A stretch of DNA of 64,000 nucleotides, taken from an uncultured Ilumatobacter sp. (lineage in GTDB: Bacteria > Actinomycetota > Acidimicrobiia > Acidimicrobiales > Ilumatobacteraceae). The translations under genes were made by a program, and so were the position numbers. The first letter of the stretch is position 1; each line of letters opens with the position of its first letter. Positions 16,604-25,394 of the stretch are shown here, one piece after another. The stretch lies in NCBI GenBank assembly GCA_937905835.1, contig CALCXK010000056.1, forward strand, positions 226,510 through 290,509. The letters are read 5' to 3'. The notes under the pieces are model-generated. The model worked only from the letters and a program-made list of their open reading frames with translations. It was not told where the DNA came from and did no database searches.

Positions 16604-16834
16604 TCACGGTCGCACTGCGATGACGGCGTGCATCGTGAGCGACATTTTGAAGCGTTGGCGTCGCGCCGCCTCGTGAATCTTGCCGACAAAGTGGGTTACA
16701 TCGCCGGCTTCGAGCTGGCACTTCTCCACGAGGTCTGCGGCGAGACTCGTCATCGAGAAGCAGCCGTCGGGTGCCGGTGACTCATCTGGGTTCCATTGAG
16801 TCCAGATCTGAGTGTCAGTCGTTTCCATCGTCAC
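16604..16834 (-). CDS. Small hypothetical protein overlapping the methyltransferase stop
   Basis: A 76-codon frame starts with a GTG that overlaps the TGA of the broken methyltransferase (GTGA), an arrangement typical of translational coupling. The product (QIWTQWNPDESPAPDGCFSM, then FVGKIHEAARRQRFKMSLTM) is soluble and unrecognised. The neat overlap favours a real gene, but the upstream gene is disrupted and no homologue can be named, so confidence is low. Confidence 0.35.
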   Translation of the reverse strand: MTMETTDTQIWTQWNPDESPAPDGCFSMTSLAADLVEKCQLEAGDVTHFVGKIHEAARRQRFKMSLTMHAVIAVRP

Positions 16835-17442
16835 CGCACAGCCGCGCCGGTTGCGAGTTCGGCGAGTCGCCGCCCGACGTTGGACGGACGGCTTCGATCG
16901 ACGCGCAGCCCATCACGAACCATGCTCGTGATCTGGGCGTCGCCGACGTCGAGGTGCAGCGTCGACCAGTCGGTATCGATGAGTGAGAGCCGCCCTCCGG
17001 AACGCAACACGCGAACGAATTCTGCAACGACGCTTGCAGGTTCGGACAACCACTGCAGGGTGCGCTCCGAGCGGACCACATCGAAGGACTGGTCGGCCTC
17101 GGCGAGCGAACGTGCGTCGCCGACCGAGAACCGGACGGCACACGGCACCTCGCTGCTTCGTCGACGCGCCACATCCAGCATGGTGGAGCTTGCGTCAACC
17201 CCGACCGTTCCACCCGTGGCACCCAGATCGAATCCGAGTGACATGGCGGCATCGCCGCACCCGCAACCGACGTCAAGAAGTCGTTCTCCTTCGGCGAGCC
17301 CGTGCTGCTGCTGTTCCCATGACCGCAATCGTTGCGTCGCTCACCAATCTGCCGTCGCGTCCATGTTGGCAACCAGTACCGCAGCGTGTCGATCGCCATC
17401 GACGTCGTGGTAACCGAGACGATACGAGTCGGCGGCAACCAT
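16831..17442 (-). pseudogene. SAM-dependent methyltransferase interrupted by an in-frame TGA
   Basis: One reading frame encodes a class-I methyltransferase. After the stop, LLDVGCGCGDAAMSLG is motif I, GVDASSTMLDVARRR is motif II, GDARSLAEADQSFDVVRSER is motifs III-IV, and EFVRVLRSGGRLSLIDTDW follows. The same frame continues upstream of a TGA at 17343-17341 with SYRLGYHDVDGDRHAAVLVA and MDATADW, which looks like the missing N-terminus; an ATG lies at 17442. A single nonsense change therefore splits a protein of about 202 residues. A TTG at 17328 could restart translation of the 165-residue catalytic part. Pseudogene, sequencing error or recoding cannot be separated here. Confidence 0.65.
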
Positions 17443-17758
17443 CGACTCACACCAGTGCCGTGTCGAGGAACGATTGCCTTGTTGGGTGGCCGTCCACGAA
17501 CCGGCGTTTCGGGGCACCCGTCGACACTCAGCCGGTCGAGCGTTATGGGCGCCTTCACGGCGGCGGGGATATGAGCGGCCGCGACGAGTAGCCCATGAAA
17601 AAGATCGCCACGCGCTGGGTGACGTGCCCGGCACGTCGCCACCGACCTCGACAACCTCCATTTCCAATGCCACCTAGAAACCGACTGTCCACCGCTGTTC
17701 AAGCACATCGTTGCGAGCTGCTACCGTCGTTGAGAGCATCTACACATGGGAGAAGAAA
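17443..17758. other. Unassigned stretch upstream of the interrupted methyltransferase
   Basis: No gene is supported here. Frames on both strands are arginine-rich shadows. The stretch contains the start region of the interrupted methyltransferase on the minus strand and the leader of the hypothetical protein at 17759 on the plus strand. Confidence 0.45.
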
Positions 17759-18403
17759 ATGGCAGTTGTCACACTTCACGGGTTCGAAACCGTGCCTGGC
17801 CAGTTGGCTAATCACATGGTTGCGTCGGCTGAGGCACACGGGCACTTGACACGGCTAGGAATTCAAGCCGCAACGCTTCAATCAGTGGCTGGATCTGATA
17901 CTGGCACTATTGCCACCATCGTGAACTATGCGAGCAACGCAGCTCACGCAGCCGCTATCGAGACCATCGGCGCGGACGAAGCGTGGGGCGAGTACTGGCT
18001 ACGCGTCGGCGCGCAAGGCGCGGCAGTTCCGGTGGAGTCCTCGATCTTCCAAGACATGGATCCCGATTGGCAACCTTCAGCGGACCGCCCGCTTGGGGTG
18101 ATTTCAGGCATTCAGTGGCGTGCAAAGCCGGGGCGGACGATGGAGTTCGCTGCCCAAGTAGCGGCCGCGGTTCCCCACATCGAACGCCTCGGCGGCGCTG
18201 TGCGAACACTGCAATGCGTGATGGGGTCACACCCGATGACGGTCATGGTGTCGACCACGTTCGCGGATTTGGGGGCGTATGGCGCGTACCAAGATGCCGT
18301 GGCTACCGACGCCGGCTTCCAGGAGTTTTGGGCGGGCACAATGACAGACCCAACCGCTGACGTCGTCCGTACCGGCCTCTACATGAACATCAGTCCTCAA
18401 TAG
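17759..18403 (+). CDS. Hypothetical protein, duplicated alpha/beta-barrel (ABM-like) domain
   Basis: The 214-residue protein starts at the ATG at 17759, with GGGAGAAG just upstream; an in-frame codon at 17711 is less likely. It appears to contain two related halves. The first includes VPGQLANHMVASAEAHGHLT with YASNAAHAAAIETIGADEAW; the second has KPGRTMEFAAQVAAAVPHIE with FADLGAYGAYQDAVATDAGF. This resembles dimeric alpha-beta-barrel proteins (NIPSNAP/ABM-like), where a heat- or oxygen-related role is often only guessed. I do not assign a function. It stands alone between a broken methyltransferase and non-coding DNA. Confidence 0.6.
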   Translation: MAVVTLHGFETVPGQLANHMVASAEAHGHLTRLGIQAATLQSVAGSDTGTIATIVNYASNAAHAAAIETIGADEAWGEYWLRVGAQGAAVPVESSIFQDMDPDWQPSADRPLGVISGIQWRAKPGRTMEFAAQVAAAVPHIERLGGAVRTLQCVMGSHPMTVMVSTTFADLGAYGAYQDAVATDAGFQEFWAGTMTDPTADVVRTGLYMNISPQ

Positions 18404-18883
18404 CCGAAACATCAGGGGGCTGCCATTGCGACAGGGATGAAACTCTCTCAACCCGGCAGCCCCAGTGTGTCGCCGGGGGCGTAACCCGGCCATCGCAGAA
18501 CCCGCGCTCGGCCTCTCCGAAGCGCACGATATTGACAGCCGCCGATGCTTTCGGCCCCACTCGGGATCCGGCATTCTGAGCACGACCACCCGTCCCATAA
18601 CGCGCAGGCAACAGCTTGTGAATCGCGTCACCGATGTGCCGGTCGAGGACACCCTGAACGTCGTCTGACACGGCACGAGATCGAGCCGTGCAATGTTGCG
18701 TCCGGTGACTGGCCGCGCCGGCGAGTCGACTTCGAATCGGATTTTGGGATTGCAATCCTCAACGTCCGGGAATCATGGGCTTCTTCGTCGTGTCGATCGT
18801 TTGGTTCTTGACGCGCCCGAAGAACCACAAGCGCCCGCAATTGCCAGCCCCCGAGAGCGAGCCCAAAGGGTGCCGGCTGGTGG
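18404..18883. other. Long intergenic stretch, no confident gene
   Basis: Open frames here carry no family signatures and conflict with each other. A perfect 12-bp palindrome GGATTGCAATCC lies at 18747-18758. A short plus-strand frame from 18775 begins MGFFVVSIVWFLTRPKNHK, resembling the tail of a membrane protein, but it runs into the acyl-CoA dehydrogenase 3' end and is not accepted. Gene decay is possible. Confidence 0.45.
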
Positions 18884-20074
18884 TTACTTTTGCGTGCCGC
18901 GGAGGTATTTGCCGACGATGCCGCGACGGACTTCTTGGGTGCCAGCGCCGATCTCGAGCAGCTTGGCGTCGCGGTACAGGCGGTTGACTTCCATCTCCCA
19001 CATGTAGCCGGCGCCGCCGTGGATCTGGACTGCCTCGTCGGCTGCCTCGCGCATCATTTTTGCGGCGTAGAGAACGGCGGCGGCGGAGTGGGCATGGACG
19101 GCGCCGCGGCCGGCTTCTGACTCGTCAGCTTCGGCGCACATTGCGAGCACCCGGTAGACGTAGGCCTTGGCGATCTGCACGCCGACCCACATGTCGGCGA
19201 GCTTGAACTCGATTGCCTGGAAGTCGATGATCGGCTTGTCGAACTGCTTGCGGGTGAGGGCGTAATCCAAGCTCAATTCAAGGCATCGTTCAGCCATGCC
19301 GACGGCGGCCGGCGCAAGGAAGATCCGCTCGACATCGAGCCCACTCATCACAACACCGACGCCGCCGTTCAGTTCGCCGACGATGTTCGCCGCGGGAACA
19401 CGGCAGTCGTTAAACACCAGTTCGGCGGTCGGGCTCCCGCGGTAGCCCATCTTGCTGAGCTTCTGGGCGACTGCAAATCCGGGGGTCTTGGTCTCGAGTA
19501 CGAACGCAGTGATGCCGCGATGACCGGCAGCGAGATTGGTCTTGGCGTAAACGAGGACGATGTCGGCGATCGGCCCATTGGTGATATACGTCTTGGAGCC
19601 ATTGAGGATGTATTCGTCGCCGTCCTTCACTGCAGTTGTGGCCATCGAGCCGAGGGCGTCGGAGCCGGCACCGGGCTCGGTCAGGCCGAGTGCCCCGATA
19701 ATCGAGCCGTCGCACATGCCGGGCAGATACCGCTGCTTGATGTCGTCGTTCGCGTTGCGCAGGATGTTGTTGCCGCACAGGTTGTCGTGAGCACCCCAGG
19801 TGAGCATTGCCGACGCGTTGTACTTGCCCATTGCCTGGCAGATGAGGCCCTGCTCGAACAGGCCGAGCCCCTGGCCCCCGTACTCTTCCGGCATGGTGAT
19901 GCCGAGGTAGCCATGCTTGGCAAACAATTGAAAGAGATCGTCCGGGCACTCCTCGGTGTTGTCCATCTCCGCTGCGAGCGGGAGCAGTTGCTCGCGGCTG
20001 AAGCGCTCGGCTTCGTCAAGGATCTGTTGTTGAACATCGTTCAGTTCGAAGGCGCCGGGGGTGAGGGTGGTCAT
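18884..20074 (-). CDS. Acyl-CoA dehydrogenase, isovaleryl/citronellyl-CoA type
   Basis: This 396-residue flavoenzyme oxidises acyl-CoA to enoyl-CoA. Signatures are MPEEYGGQGLGLFEQGLICQ, ALGLTEPGAGSD, ILNGSKTYITNGPIADI, and QIHGGAGYMWEMEVNRLYRD. The segment SGLDVERIFLAPAAVG carries the Glu position used as catalytic base in isovaleryl-CoA dehydrogenases. The ATG at 20074 has AGGAG 7 bases upstream and lies 13 bases after the TIGR03084-family gene, so it is third in a tetR-led operon. Divergent genes encode a carboxylase pair and an AtuA-like protein, which points to leucine or acyclic isoprenoid degradation. Confidence 0.88.
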   Translation of the reverse strand: MTTLTPGAFELNDVQQQILDEAERFSREQLLPLAAEMDNTEECPDDLFQLFAKHGYLGITMPEEYGGQGLGLFEQGLICQAMGKYNASAMLTWGAHDNLCGNNILRNANDDIKQRYLPGMCDGSIIGALGLTEPGAGSDALGSMATTAVKDGDEYILNGSKTYITNGPIADIVLVYAKTNLAAGHRGITAFVLETKTPGFAVAQKLSKMGYRGSPTAELVFNDCRVPAANIVGELNGGVGVVMSGLDVERIFLAPAAVGMAERCLELSLDYALTRKQFDKPIIDFQAIEFKLADMWVGVQIAKAYVYRVLAMCAEADESEAGRGAVHAHSAAAVLYAAKMMREAADEAVQIHGGAGYMWEMEVNRLYRDAKLLEIGAGTQEVRRGIVGKYLRGTQK

Positions 20075-20087
20075 GGTGATCTCCTGA

Positions 20088-20924
20088 TCAGAAGGTGCCG
20101 GCTGCGGGGCCATCGGTGGCGCCGCCAGCGAAAGCTTGAGCGATGTTCATCCAGGCGGTCGCGACATCGCCGATGACTGCAAGGTTGGTGTCGTCGACGT
20201 GTCGACGCTGCGTAGTGACGAGACAGAAGTCGACTGCTGCGCCGGTGATCGTGTCCGCTGCGTCGTCGGGGCCGAAGTCCCACGTGGCGCCGGACGGTGA
20301 GGTCAGCGACACGTGGACCGGAGCTGACGGCACCTCGAGCTGGCGATTGATGTAGCTCCACTTGTGTGTGATGAAACCGAGTTGCGCAATGTGGCGGATG
20401 CGGTCGGTGTGTGGACGTTCGGGTGCGTTGACGTCGTTCTGTTGCAATGTGTCGACGATGTCTTGGCCGTGTGCCCACGCTTCCATCAGGCGCGCGGTGA
20501 GAAAGGATTTCGATCCCATCGATGGGCCGTACCAGATCACGCGATCCTGTTCGCCGAGCGATGCCGATGCCTCGGACAGCACGCCTCGGTTGGTGCGCCA
20601 CGCGTGAAGCAAGTCCTCTGGAGACATCGCTCGGTAGTCGCCAAGGGTGGCGAGATCCATTGCGTCGTCAGCAGCATCGGGGCTCATCGTCGACATCAGT
20701 TCACCGGTGATCGAAGTGAACCGATCGGGGTCGCTGATGGCCAGCGCCGCGGTCCAGTCGAAGTAGGTGAGGTGGCCGATCTGGTCGGCGATGGACCAAC
20801 GCGGGCTGGGGGTGGCGAGCGCCCAAGCCTCGGGCTCGAGGTCAGTGATGATCGAGTCGAGTGCGTCCTGTTCGGCGATCAGATCGGCACGAACGGTCTC
20901 GACTGTGGGGGTTTCGTCGTTCAT
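20088..20924 (-). CDS. TIGR03084 family metal-binding (DinB/MDMPI-like) protein
   Basis: The 278-residue protein matches the TIGR03084 family: an N-terminal mycothiol-dependent maleylpyruvate-isomerase-like (DinB fold) domain with WSIADQIGHLTYFDWTAALA and RLMEAWAHGQDIVD supplying metal-binding histidines, then a C-terminal domain containing FCLVTTQRRHVDDTNL. Members may use mycothiol or a divalent metal, but no reaction is established. It starts 11 bases after the tetR stop and ends 13 bases before the acyl-CoA dehydrogenase start, so the three are probably one operon. Confidence 0.85.
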   Translation of the reverse strand: MNDETPTVETVRADLIAEQDALDSIITDLEPEAWALATPSPRWSIADQIGHLTYFDWTAALAISDPDRFTSITGELMSTMSPDAADDAMDLATLGDYRAMSPEDLLHAWRTNRGVLSEASASLGEQDRVIWYGPSMGSKSFLTARLMEAWAHGQDIVDTLQQNDVNAPERPHTDRIRHIAQLGFITHKWSYINRQLEVPSAPVHVSLTSPSGATWDFGPDDAADTITGAAVDFCLVTTQRRHVDDTNLAVIGDVATAWMNIAQAFAGGATDGPAAGTF

Positions 20925-20935
20925 TCGTCAGGCTC

Positions 20936-21556
20936 TCAGTTCTTGTCGTTGCGAAGCGAGCGGAGCACGATGTCGGTCATCTCAGCGCTCGCTTCATCGC
21001 GGGTCATGTGCATGTCGGAAAGGATGCCGGGTTGGCTGAAGTAGAGACCGCTCCCGGCGAGCATGCCGGCAGCGACAGCGGGTGAGACGTCGCGAAATTC
21101 GCCCGCTTCGATCCCCATTTTGATGAGTCCTTCGCTCACTGACATTACGTATCGGAAATGGCGGTCGAGAAGTCGGCGGGCCGCAGGATCGTCGTCGAGG
21201 TCGTCCGCGAACGCTGCGGTCAGGCGTTGCAGTTCGAGGGCGCCATTGATGTACGAGCGGACCTGGTCGGCGATCGGGGCGTCATGATCGACCGAGTCGA
21301 GGGCACTGCGTCCCACTCGGTGCAGGAACCGGTCAAGCACCATGAGGACCAGGGCGTCTTTTGACGGTGCCAGTTCGTACAGCGTTCGGCGTGAACAGCC
21401 GACAGCGCGCGCGAGCGCGGCGACCGTTGCCGCGGAAAAACCACGTTCCAAAAACTGTGTCTCGAGTTGATCGAGTATCTGGCGGTGCCGCGCTCCTAAC
21501 CGTTCTTCAGCCCGTCGCGGTAGCAACGGTTGCGGCGCGGTACCAAAAGCCATCAT
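20936..21556 (-). CDS. TetR family regulator of the adjacent catabolic module
   Basis: This TetR regulator of about 206 residues has the HTH region ILDQLETQFLERGFSAATVA followed by AVGCSRRTLYELAPSKDALV. The frame is open to 21646, but the ATG at 21556 (or the adjacent one at 21553) fits: TACGGT lies 5-8 bases upstream on the minus strand. It heads the operon with the TIGR03084 protein and acyl-CoA dehydrogenase and diverges from the carboxylase genes, like LiuR- or AtuR-type local control. Two GGTACC sites (21539-21544, 21559-21564) flank its start and could be part of an operator. Confidence 0.85.
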   Translation of the reverse strand: MMAFGTAPQPLLPRRAEERLGARHRQILDQLETQFLERGFSAATVAALARAVGCSRRTLYELAPSKDALVLMVLDRFLHRVGRSALDSVDHDAPIADQVRSYINGALELQRLTAAFADDLDDDPAARRLLDRHFRYVMSVSEGLIKMGIEAGEFRDVSPAVAAGMLAGSGLYFSQPGILSDMHMTRDEASAEMTDIVLRSLRNDKN

Positions 21557-21646
21557 CTGGTACCGTAACATCTGTTGGGTCACCTCGCGAACTATCGAGT
21601 TTCCAGCAACAAGCACGCAAAGCAGTCGATCAGAACAGGGGAACAC

Positions 21647-23251
21647 ATGGCAATCGGCAGTGTGATCAAGAGCCGTCTGGACACAAAGTCAGACGACTAC
21701 AAGGCGAACCTTGCAGAGATGCAAAAGCTCTGGGACGTGGTTGCTGCCGAGATGGCGAAGGTGCCTGGCATCGGCGGCCAGCGCTACGTCGACCGCCATC
21801 GCCAGCGCGGCAAAATGCTCGTACGCGAACGCATCGAGAACCTGATCGATCCGAACACGCCGTTCCTCGAACTTAGTCCGCTGGCTGCATGGGGAACAGA
21901 AGACCCCATTGGTGTCGGCATCGCGTCGGGTATCGGCACGATCGAAGGCGTCGAGTGCCTGATTACCGGTACGGACATGACCGTGCGCGGAGGTTCGGCC
22001 AACCCCACGACGTGGAAGAAGGGTCAGCGCTTCACGGAGATCGCCAAGGAAAACCGGCTGCCGGTGATCAACCTGAACGAGTCAGCCGGAGCCGATCTAC
22101 CGCGCCAAGCAGACCTGTTTATTCAGGGCGGTGCGAGCTTCCGTGATCTCACGCAGTTGTCGCAGATGGGCATCCCGACCATCACGATGGCGTTCGGCCC
22201 CAACACGGCTGGCGGCGCGTACACCCCTGGTACGAGCGACTACACGGTCTTCGTTAAAGACAGGGCAACCGCCTATCTGGGTGGCCCGCCGCTGGTGAAG
22301 ATGGCGATCGACGAAGTCGTCGACGAAGAATCGCTCGGTGGCGCTGACATGCACTCCCGGACGTCGGGTCTCTCCGATTTCCTGGCCCAAGACGAGATGG
22401 ATGCGCTCCGCATCACCCGCCAAATCGTGAAGCATCTCCAGTGGAAAAAGCTCGGCCCGGGTCCGACCGAACCCGCCGACGAACCGATCTACGATCCTGG
22501 CGAATTGATGGGCTGTGCTTCGGCCGATGTTCGCATCCCCTTCGATATGCGCGAGGTCTACGCCCGGCTCCTCGACGGCAGCCGCTTCGAAGAGTTCAAG
22601 CCGCTGTACGGCGACAAGCTCGTGTGCGGCTGGGCGTCGATCCAGGGCTTCCCCGTTGGCGTGCTCGGCAACAACGGCATCCTCTTTTCGGAGGAGGCCA
22701 AAAAAGGTGCGCAGTTCATCCAACTGTGCAACAAGACCAACACGCCGCTCGTGTTTTTGCACAACATCACGGGCTTCATGGTCGGCTCGAAGGCCGAGCA
22801 GGGCGGCATCATCCGCAACGGTGCCAAGCTGATCAACGCCGTGTCGAACTCGACCGTGCCGCACTTCAACCTGATGGTCGGGGCCAGCTATGGCGCGGGC
22901 AACTATGGCATGGCTGGCAAGGCCTACAACCCGCGCTTCATCTTTACGTGGCCCAACCATCGCATCGCCGTGATGGGCCCGAAACAGCTCGCCGGCGTGA
23001 TGGACATCGTTGCTCGCAACAGCGCTGCCGGTCGTGGGGTCGACGTCGACGAAGAGGCGTTGCAAGCACAAACTGCAGCACTCGAAGCCCAGATCGAACA
23101 TGAGTCGACAGCGCTCTATTCGACCGGCCGATTGTGGGACGACGGAATCATCCACCCGGCTGATTCGAGAACCGTTTTGGGCATAGCCCTGTCGGCGGCG
23201 CACAGCAACGAAGTTGTCGGGGCCACGAGCTACGGCGTGTGGAGGCACTGA
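21647..23251 (+). CDS. Acyl-CoA carboxylase beta subunit (methylcrotonyl/geranyl-CoA type)
   Basis: This is the carboxyltransferase subunit of a biotin-dependent acyl-CoA carboxylase, 534 residues. ERIENLIDPNTPFLELSPLA, INLNESAGADLPRQADLFIQ, GGPPLVKMAIDEV, HNITGFMVGSKAEQGGIIRN and GASYGAGNYGMAGKAY are typical of methylcrotonyl-CoA and geranyl-CoA carboxylase beta chains rather than propionyl-CoA ones. The ATG at 21647 has AGGGGAA upstream; the frame is open to 21575 in the divergent promoter region. Its stop is one base before the alpha subunit start. The substrate choice is inferred from the AtuA and acyl-CoA dehydrogenase neighbours. Confidence 0.92.
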   Translation: MAIGSVIKSRLDTKSDDYKANLAEMQKLWDVVAAEMAKVPGIGGQRYVDRHRQRGKMLVRERIENLIDPNTPFLELSPLAAWGTEDPIGVGIASGIGTIEGVECLITGTDMTVRGGSANPTTWKKGQRFTEIAKENRLPVINLNESAGADLPRQADLFIQGGASFRDLTQLSQMGIPTITMAFGPNTAGGAYTPGTSDYTVFVKDRATAYLGGPPLVKMAIDEVVDEESLGGADMHSRTSGLSDFLAQDEMDALRITRQIVKHLQWKKLGPGPTEPADEPIYDPGELMGCASADVRIPFDMREVYARLLDGSRFEEFKPLYGDKLVCGWASIQGFPVGVLGNNGILFSEEAKKGAQFIQLCNKTNTPLVFLHNITGFMVGSKAEQGGIIRNGAKLINAVSNSTVPHFNLMVGASYGAGNYGMAGKAYNPRFIFTWPNHRIAVMGPKQLAGVMDIVARNSAAGRGVDVDEEALQAQTAALEAQIEHESTALYSTGRLWDDGIIHPADSRTVLGIALSAAHSNEVVGATSYGVWRH

Positions 23252-23252
23252 G

Positions 23253-25337
23253 ATGACTGCATCAAATGACTTGACCGGATCAAGTGACCAGTGGGCCCCG
23301 CCCGAGGGCTCTCAGCCCGTGCCGCTGCGGCCAATCAACAAATTGCTCATCGCCAACCGCGGTGAGATCGCCGTCCGGATCGCGCGCACCGCGCACCGGC
23401 TCGGCATGGGAACTGTCGGGGTGTATTCCGAGCCCGATGCCAACGCACTTCACGTCGACAGTGTTGACATTGCCGTGGCACTGGGTGGGGAGACCGCGGC
23501 TGAGTCGTACTTGCGCGGCGATGCGATCATCGCTGCAGCCAAAGCAACTGGCGCCGATGCGATCCATCCGGGCTATGGCTTTCTCGCCGAAAACGCTGCC
23601 TTTGCTCAAGCCGTCGAAGATGCTGGGTTGATCTGGGTCGGGCCAACGCCCGAACAGATCACACTGCTCGGTGACAAGGTCGCTGCCAAGCGCGCCGCCG
23701 TAGAAGCTGGCGTGCCAACCACCCCGATCTGGGAGATCGGCGATGATGGCGCAGTGCCTGACGGCGTGCCCATGCCGGCACTCGTGAAGGCCGCAGCCGG
23801 AGGCGGCGGACGTGGGATGCGCATCGTGACGAAGCCGGAGCTTCTGGCCGAATCGATCCTCTCGGCGAGCCGCGAAGCAAAGGCTGCGTTCGGTGACGGT
23901 GCGGTGTTCATCGAGCCGTACATCGAACGCGGCCGGCACATCGAAGTGCAGATTATGGGCGACCAGCATGGCCACGTCATCCATCTTGGTGAGCGCGAGT
24001 GTTCGATTCAGCGCCGTAACCAGAAGGTGATCGAAGAGTCACCGTCATCTGGAATTTCTGAGGCGACGCGAGCCGCAGTCTGCGAGGGGGCCCTCGCCCT
24101 CGCCCGGGCTGTTCGGTACGTCGGCGCAGGCACTGTCGAGTTTCTTGTCGGCGAGTCTGACGACGGTCAGGTCATCAACTTCCTGGAGGTCAATACACGG
24201 CTCCAGGTCGAGCACCCGGTGACCGAAGAAGTGACCGGCTTCGACCTCGTCGAAATGCAACTGCGTGTCGCCTCGGGCGAACCACTCGCGATCTCCCAAG
24301 ACGACGTCACGATCACCGGCTATGCCATCGAGGTGCGCGTGGTCGCAGAAAACCCAGCGACGAATTGGATGCCGTCAACCGGCGAGATCACCGCGTTCGA
24401 TGTCAGCGACAATGTCCGTACCGACACTGGCATCCGCGCCGGTGCGGTGATCTCTCCAAACTACGACTCACTCCTGGCAAAGGTCATTGCATACGCACCG
24501 ACCCGCCAGGACGCGGCTCGTTCGCTCGCGAGAGCACTTCGTACATCGCAGGTGAAGGGAGTCGACACGAACATCGACATGCTCGTCGCAACGCTCGGCG
24601 AACGGGACTTCCTTGCAGCGAACACGCCGACGGCATACCTTGGTGAGCATCCCGATGTTCTTACTCCGACGGGTCCCGTCGGCGACGACAGGGTGGCTCT
24701 TCTGCTGGCTGCGGTGTTCGCCGAGGAACGGCGAACGCGTGGCGATGACAAACATCACGGTTTCGCACCATCCGGATTTCGCACTCTCCGAACCCAAGGC
24801 CAACGTCAAACGTGGACCGACGGTGCGACGGAGCATCAGGTCGAGTTTGTCGTCGACTCGCGATCGGCAGCGTCGGTGTCAATCGGAGCCTGGCCGACGC
24901 CGATCGATGACGGAACGCTCACTACTGATGAACGCCGCCGAATTGCGGTCCGTCTGCTGGCCCGTACCGACGAGCGTGAAGTCATCGAGGTTGATGGTGT
25001 CCGACATGCCGTCGATGTGGCCATCGAGGGTGAGACAGTTCGCACACGTAGTGCAGCGGGCTCGGTTGTCTTCTCGCAGTTGCCCCGATTCGTCGAACAC
25101 GAGCTGGACATCGCCGGCGGTGGCCCAGTTTGCCCGCTTCCCGGCACCGTCATTGCTGTCCATGTTGCAGTGGGTCAAACCGTGGGCGAGGGCGACGTTC
25201 TGATGGTGGTCGAGGCGATGAAGATGGAACACAAGATCATTGCATCAGCAGCTGCCACCGTCGGCGAAGTCCGTTTCGCTGTCGGCGATCGAGTCGACCA
25301 GGGCGATCTACTCGTCGCGCTCGAGCCAGTCGAATGA
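23253..25337 (+). CDS. Acyl-CoA carboxylase alpha subunit (biotin carboxylase + BCCP)
   Basis: This 694-residue protein carries the biotin carboxylase and biotin carrier functions. KLLIANRGEIAVRIARTAHR opens the BC domain, VKAAAGGGGRGMRIV is the ATP loop, and ERECSIQRRNQKVIEESPS and EVNTRLQVEHPVTEEVTGFD are catalytic segments. A BT-like linker leads to the biotinyl domain, where VVEAMKMEHK carries the biotinylated Lys657. The start ATG is one base after the beta-subunit stop and has GGAGG upstream. The pair should form the (alpha-beta)6-type carboxylase. A palindromic repeat follows the stop. Confidence 0.93.
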   Translation: MTASNDLTGSSDQWAPPEGSQPVPLRPINKLLIANRGEIAVRIARTAHRLGMGTVGVYSEPDANALHVDSVDIAVALGGETAAESYLRGDAIIAAAKATGADAIHPGYGFLAENAAFAQAVEDAGLIWVGPTPEQITLLGDKVAAKRAAVEAGVPTTPIWEIGDDGAVPDGVPMPALVKAAAGGGGRGMRIVTKPELLAESILSASREAKAAFGDGAVFIEPYIERGRHIEVQIMGDQHGHVIHLGERECSIQRRNQKVIEESPSSGISEATRAAVCEGALALARAVRYVGAGTVEFLVGESDDGQVINFLEVNTRLQVEHPVTEEVTGFDLVEMQLRVASGEPLAISQDDVTITGYAIEVRVVAENPATNWMPSTGEITAFDVSDNVRTDTGIRAGAVISPNYDSLLAKVIAYAPTRQDAARSLARALRTSQVKGVDTNIDMLVATLGERDFLAANTPTAYLGEHPDVLTPTGPVGDDRVALLLAAVFAEERRTRGDDKHHGFAPSGFRTLRTQGQRQTWTDGATEHQVEFVVDSRSAASVSIGAWPTPIDDGTLTTDERRRIAVRLLARTDEREVIEVDGVRHAVDVAIEGETVRTRSAAGSVVFSQLPRFVEHELDIAGGGPVCPLPGTVIAVHVAVGQTVGEGDVLMVVEAMKMEHKIIASAAATVGEVRFAVGDRVDQGDLLVALEPVE

Positions 25338-25340
25338 ACA

Positions 25341-25375
25341 ATTACGCATGGGGTCAGGCCCCTTTCGCAACTCTG
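25341..25375. repeat. Palindromic repeat family A, copy 2 (inverted)
   Basis: The reverse complement of this site matches copy 1 for 28 bases (25348-25375), including the hairpin core GGGGCCTGACCCC and the AGAGTTGCG flank; the ATTACGC arm matches imperfectly. It begins 3 bases after the carboxylase alpha stop and ends 19 bases before the AtuA-like start, so it separates two co-directional genes and may attenuate transcription between them. Confidence 0.75.
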
Positions 25376-25394
25376 TGCCTCGGGAGCGTTCACG

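Noticed and set aside
18465..18755. Possible small genes on both strands in the 18.4-18.9 kb gap
   Set aside because: Conflicting frames, no ribosome-binding sites or motifs; kept as unassigned DNA.
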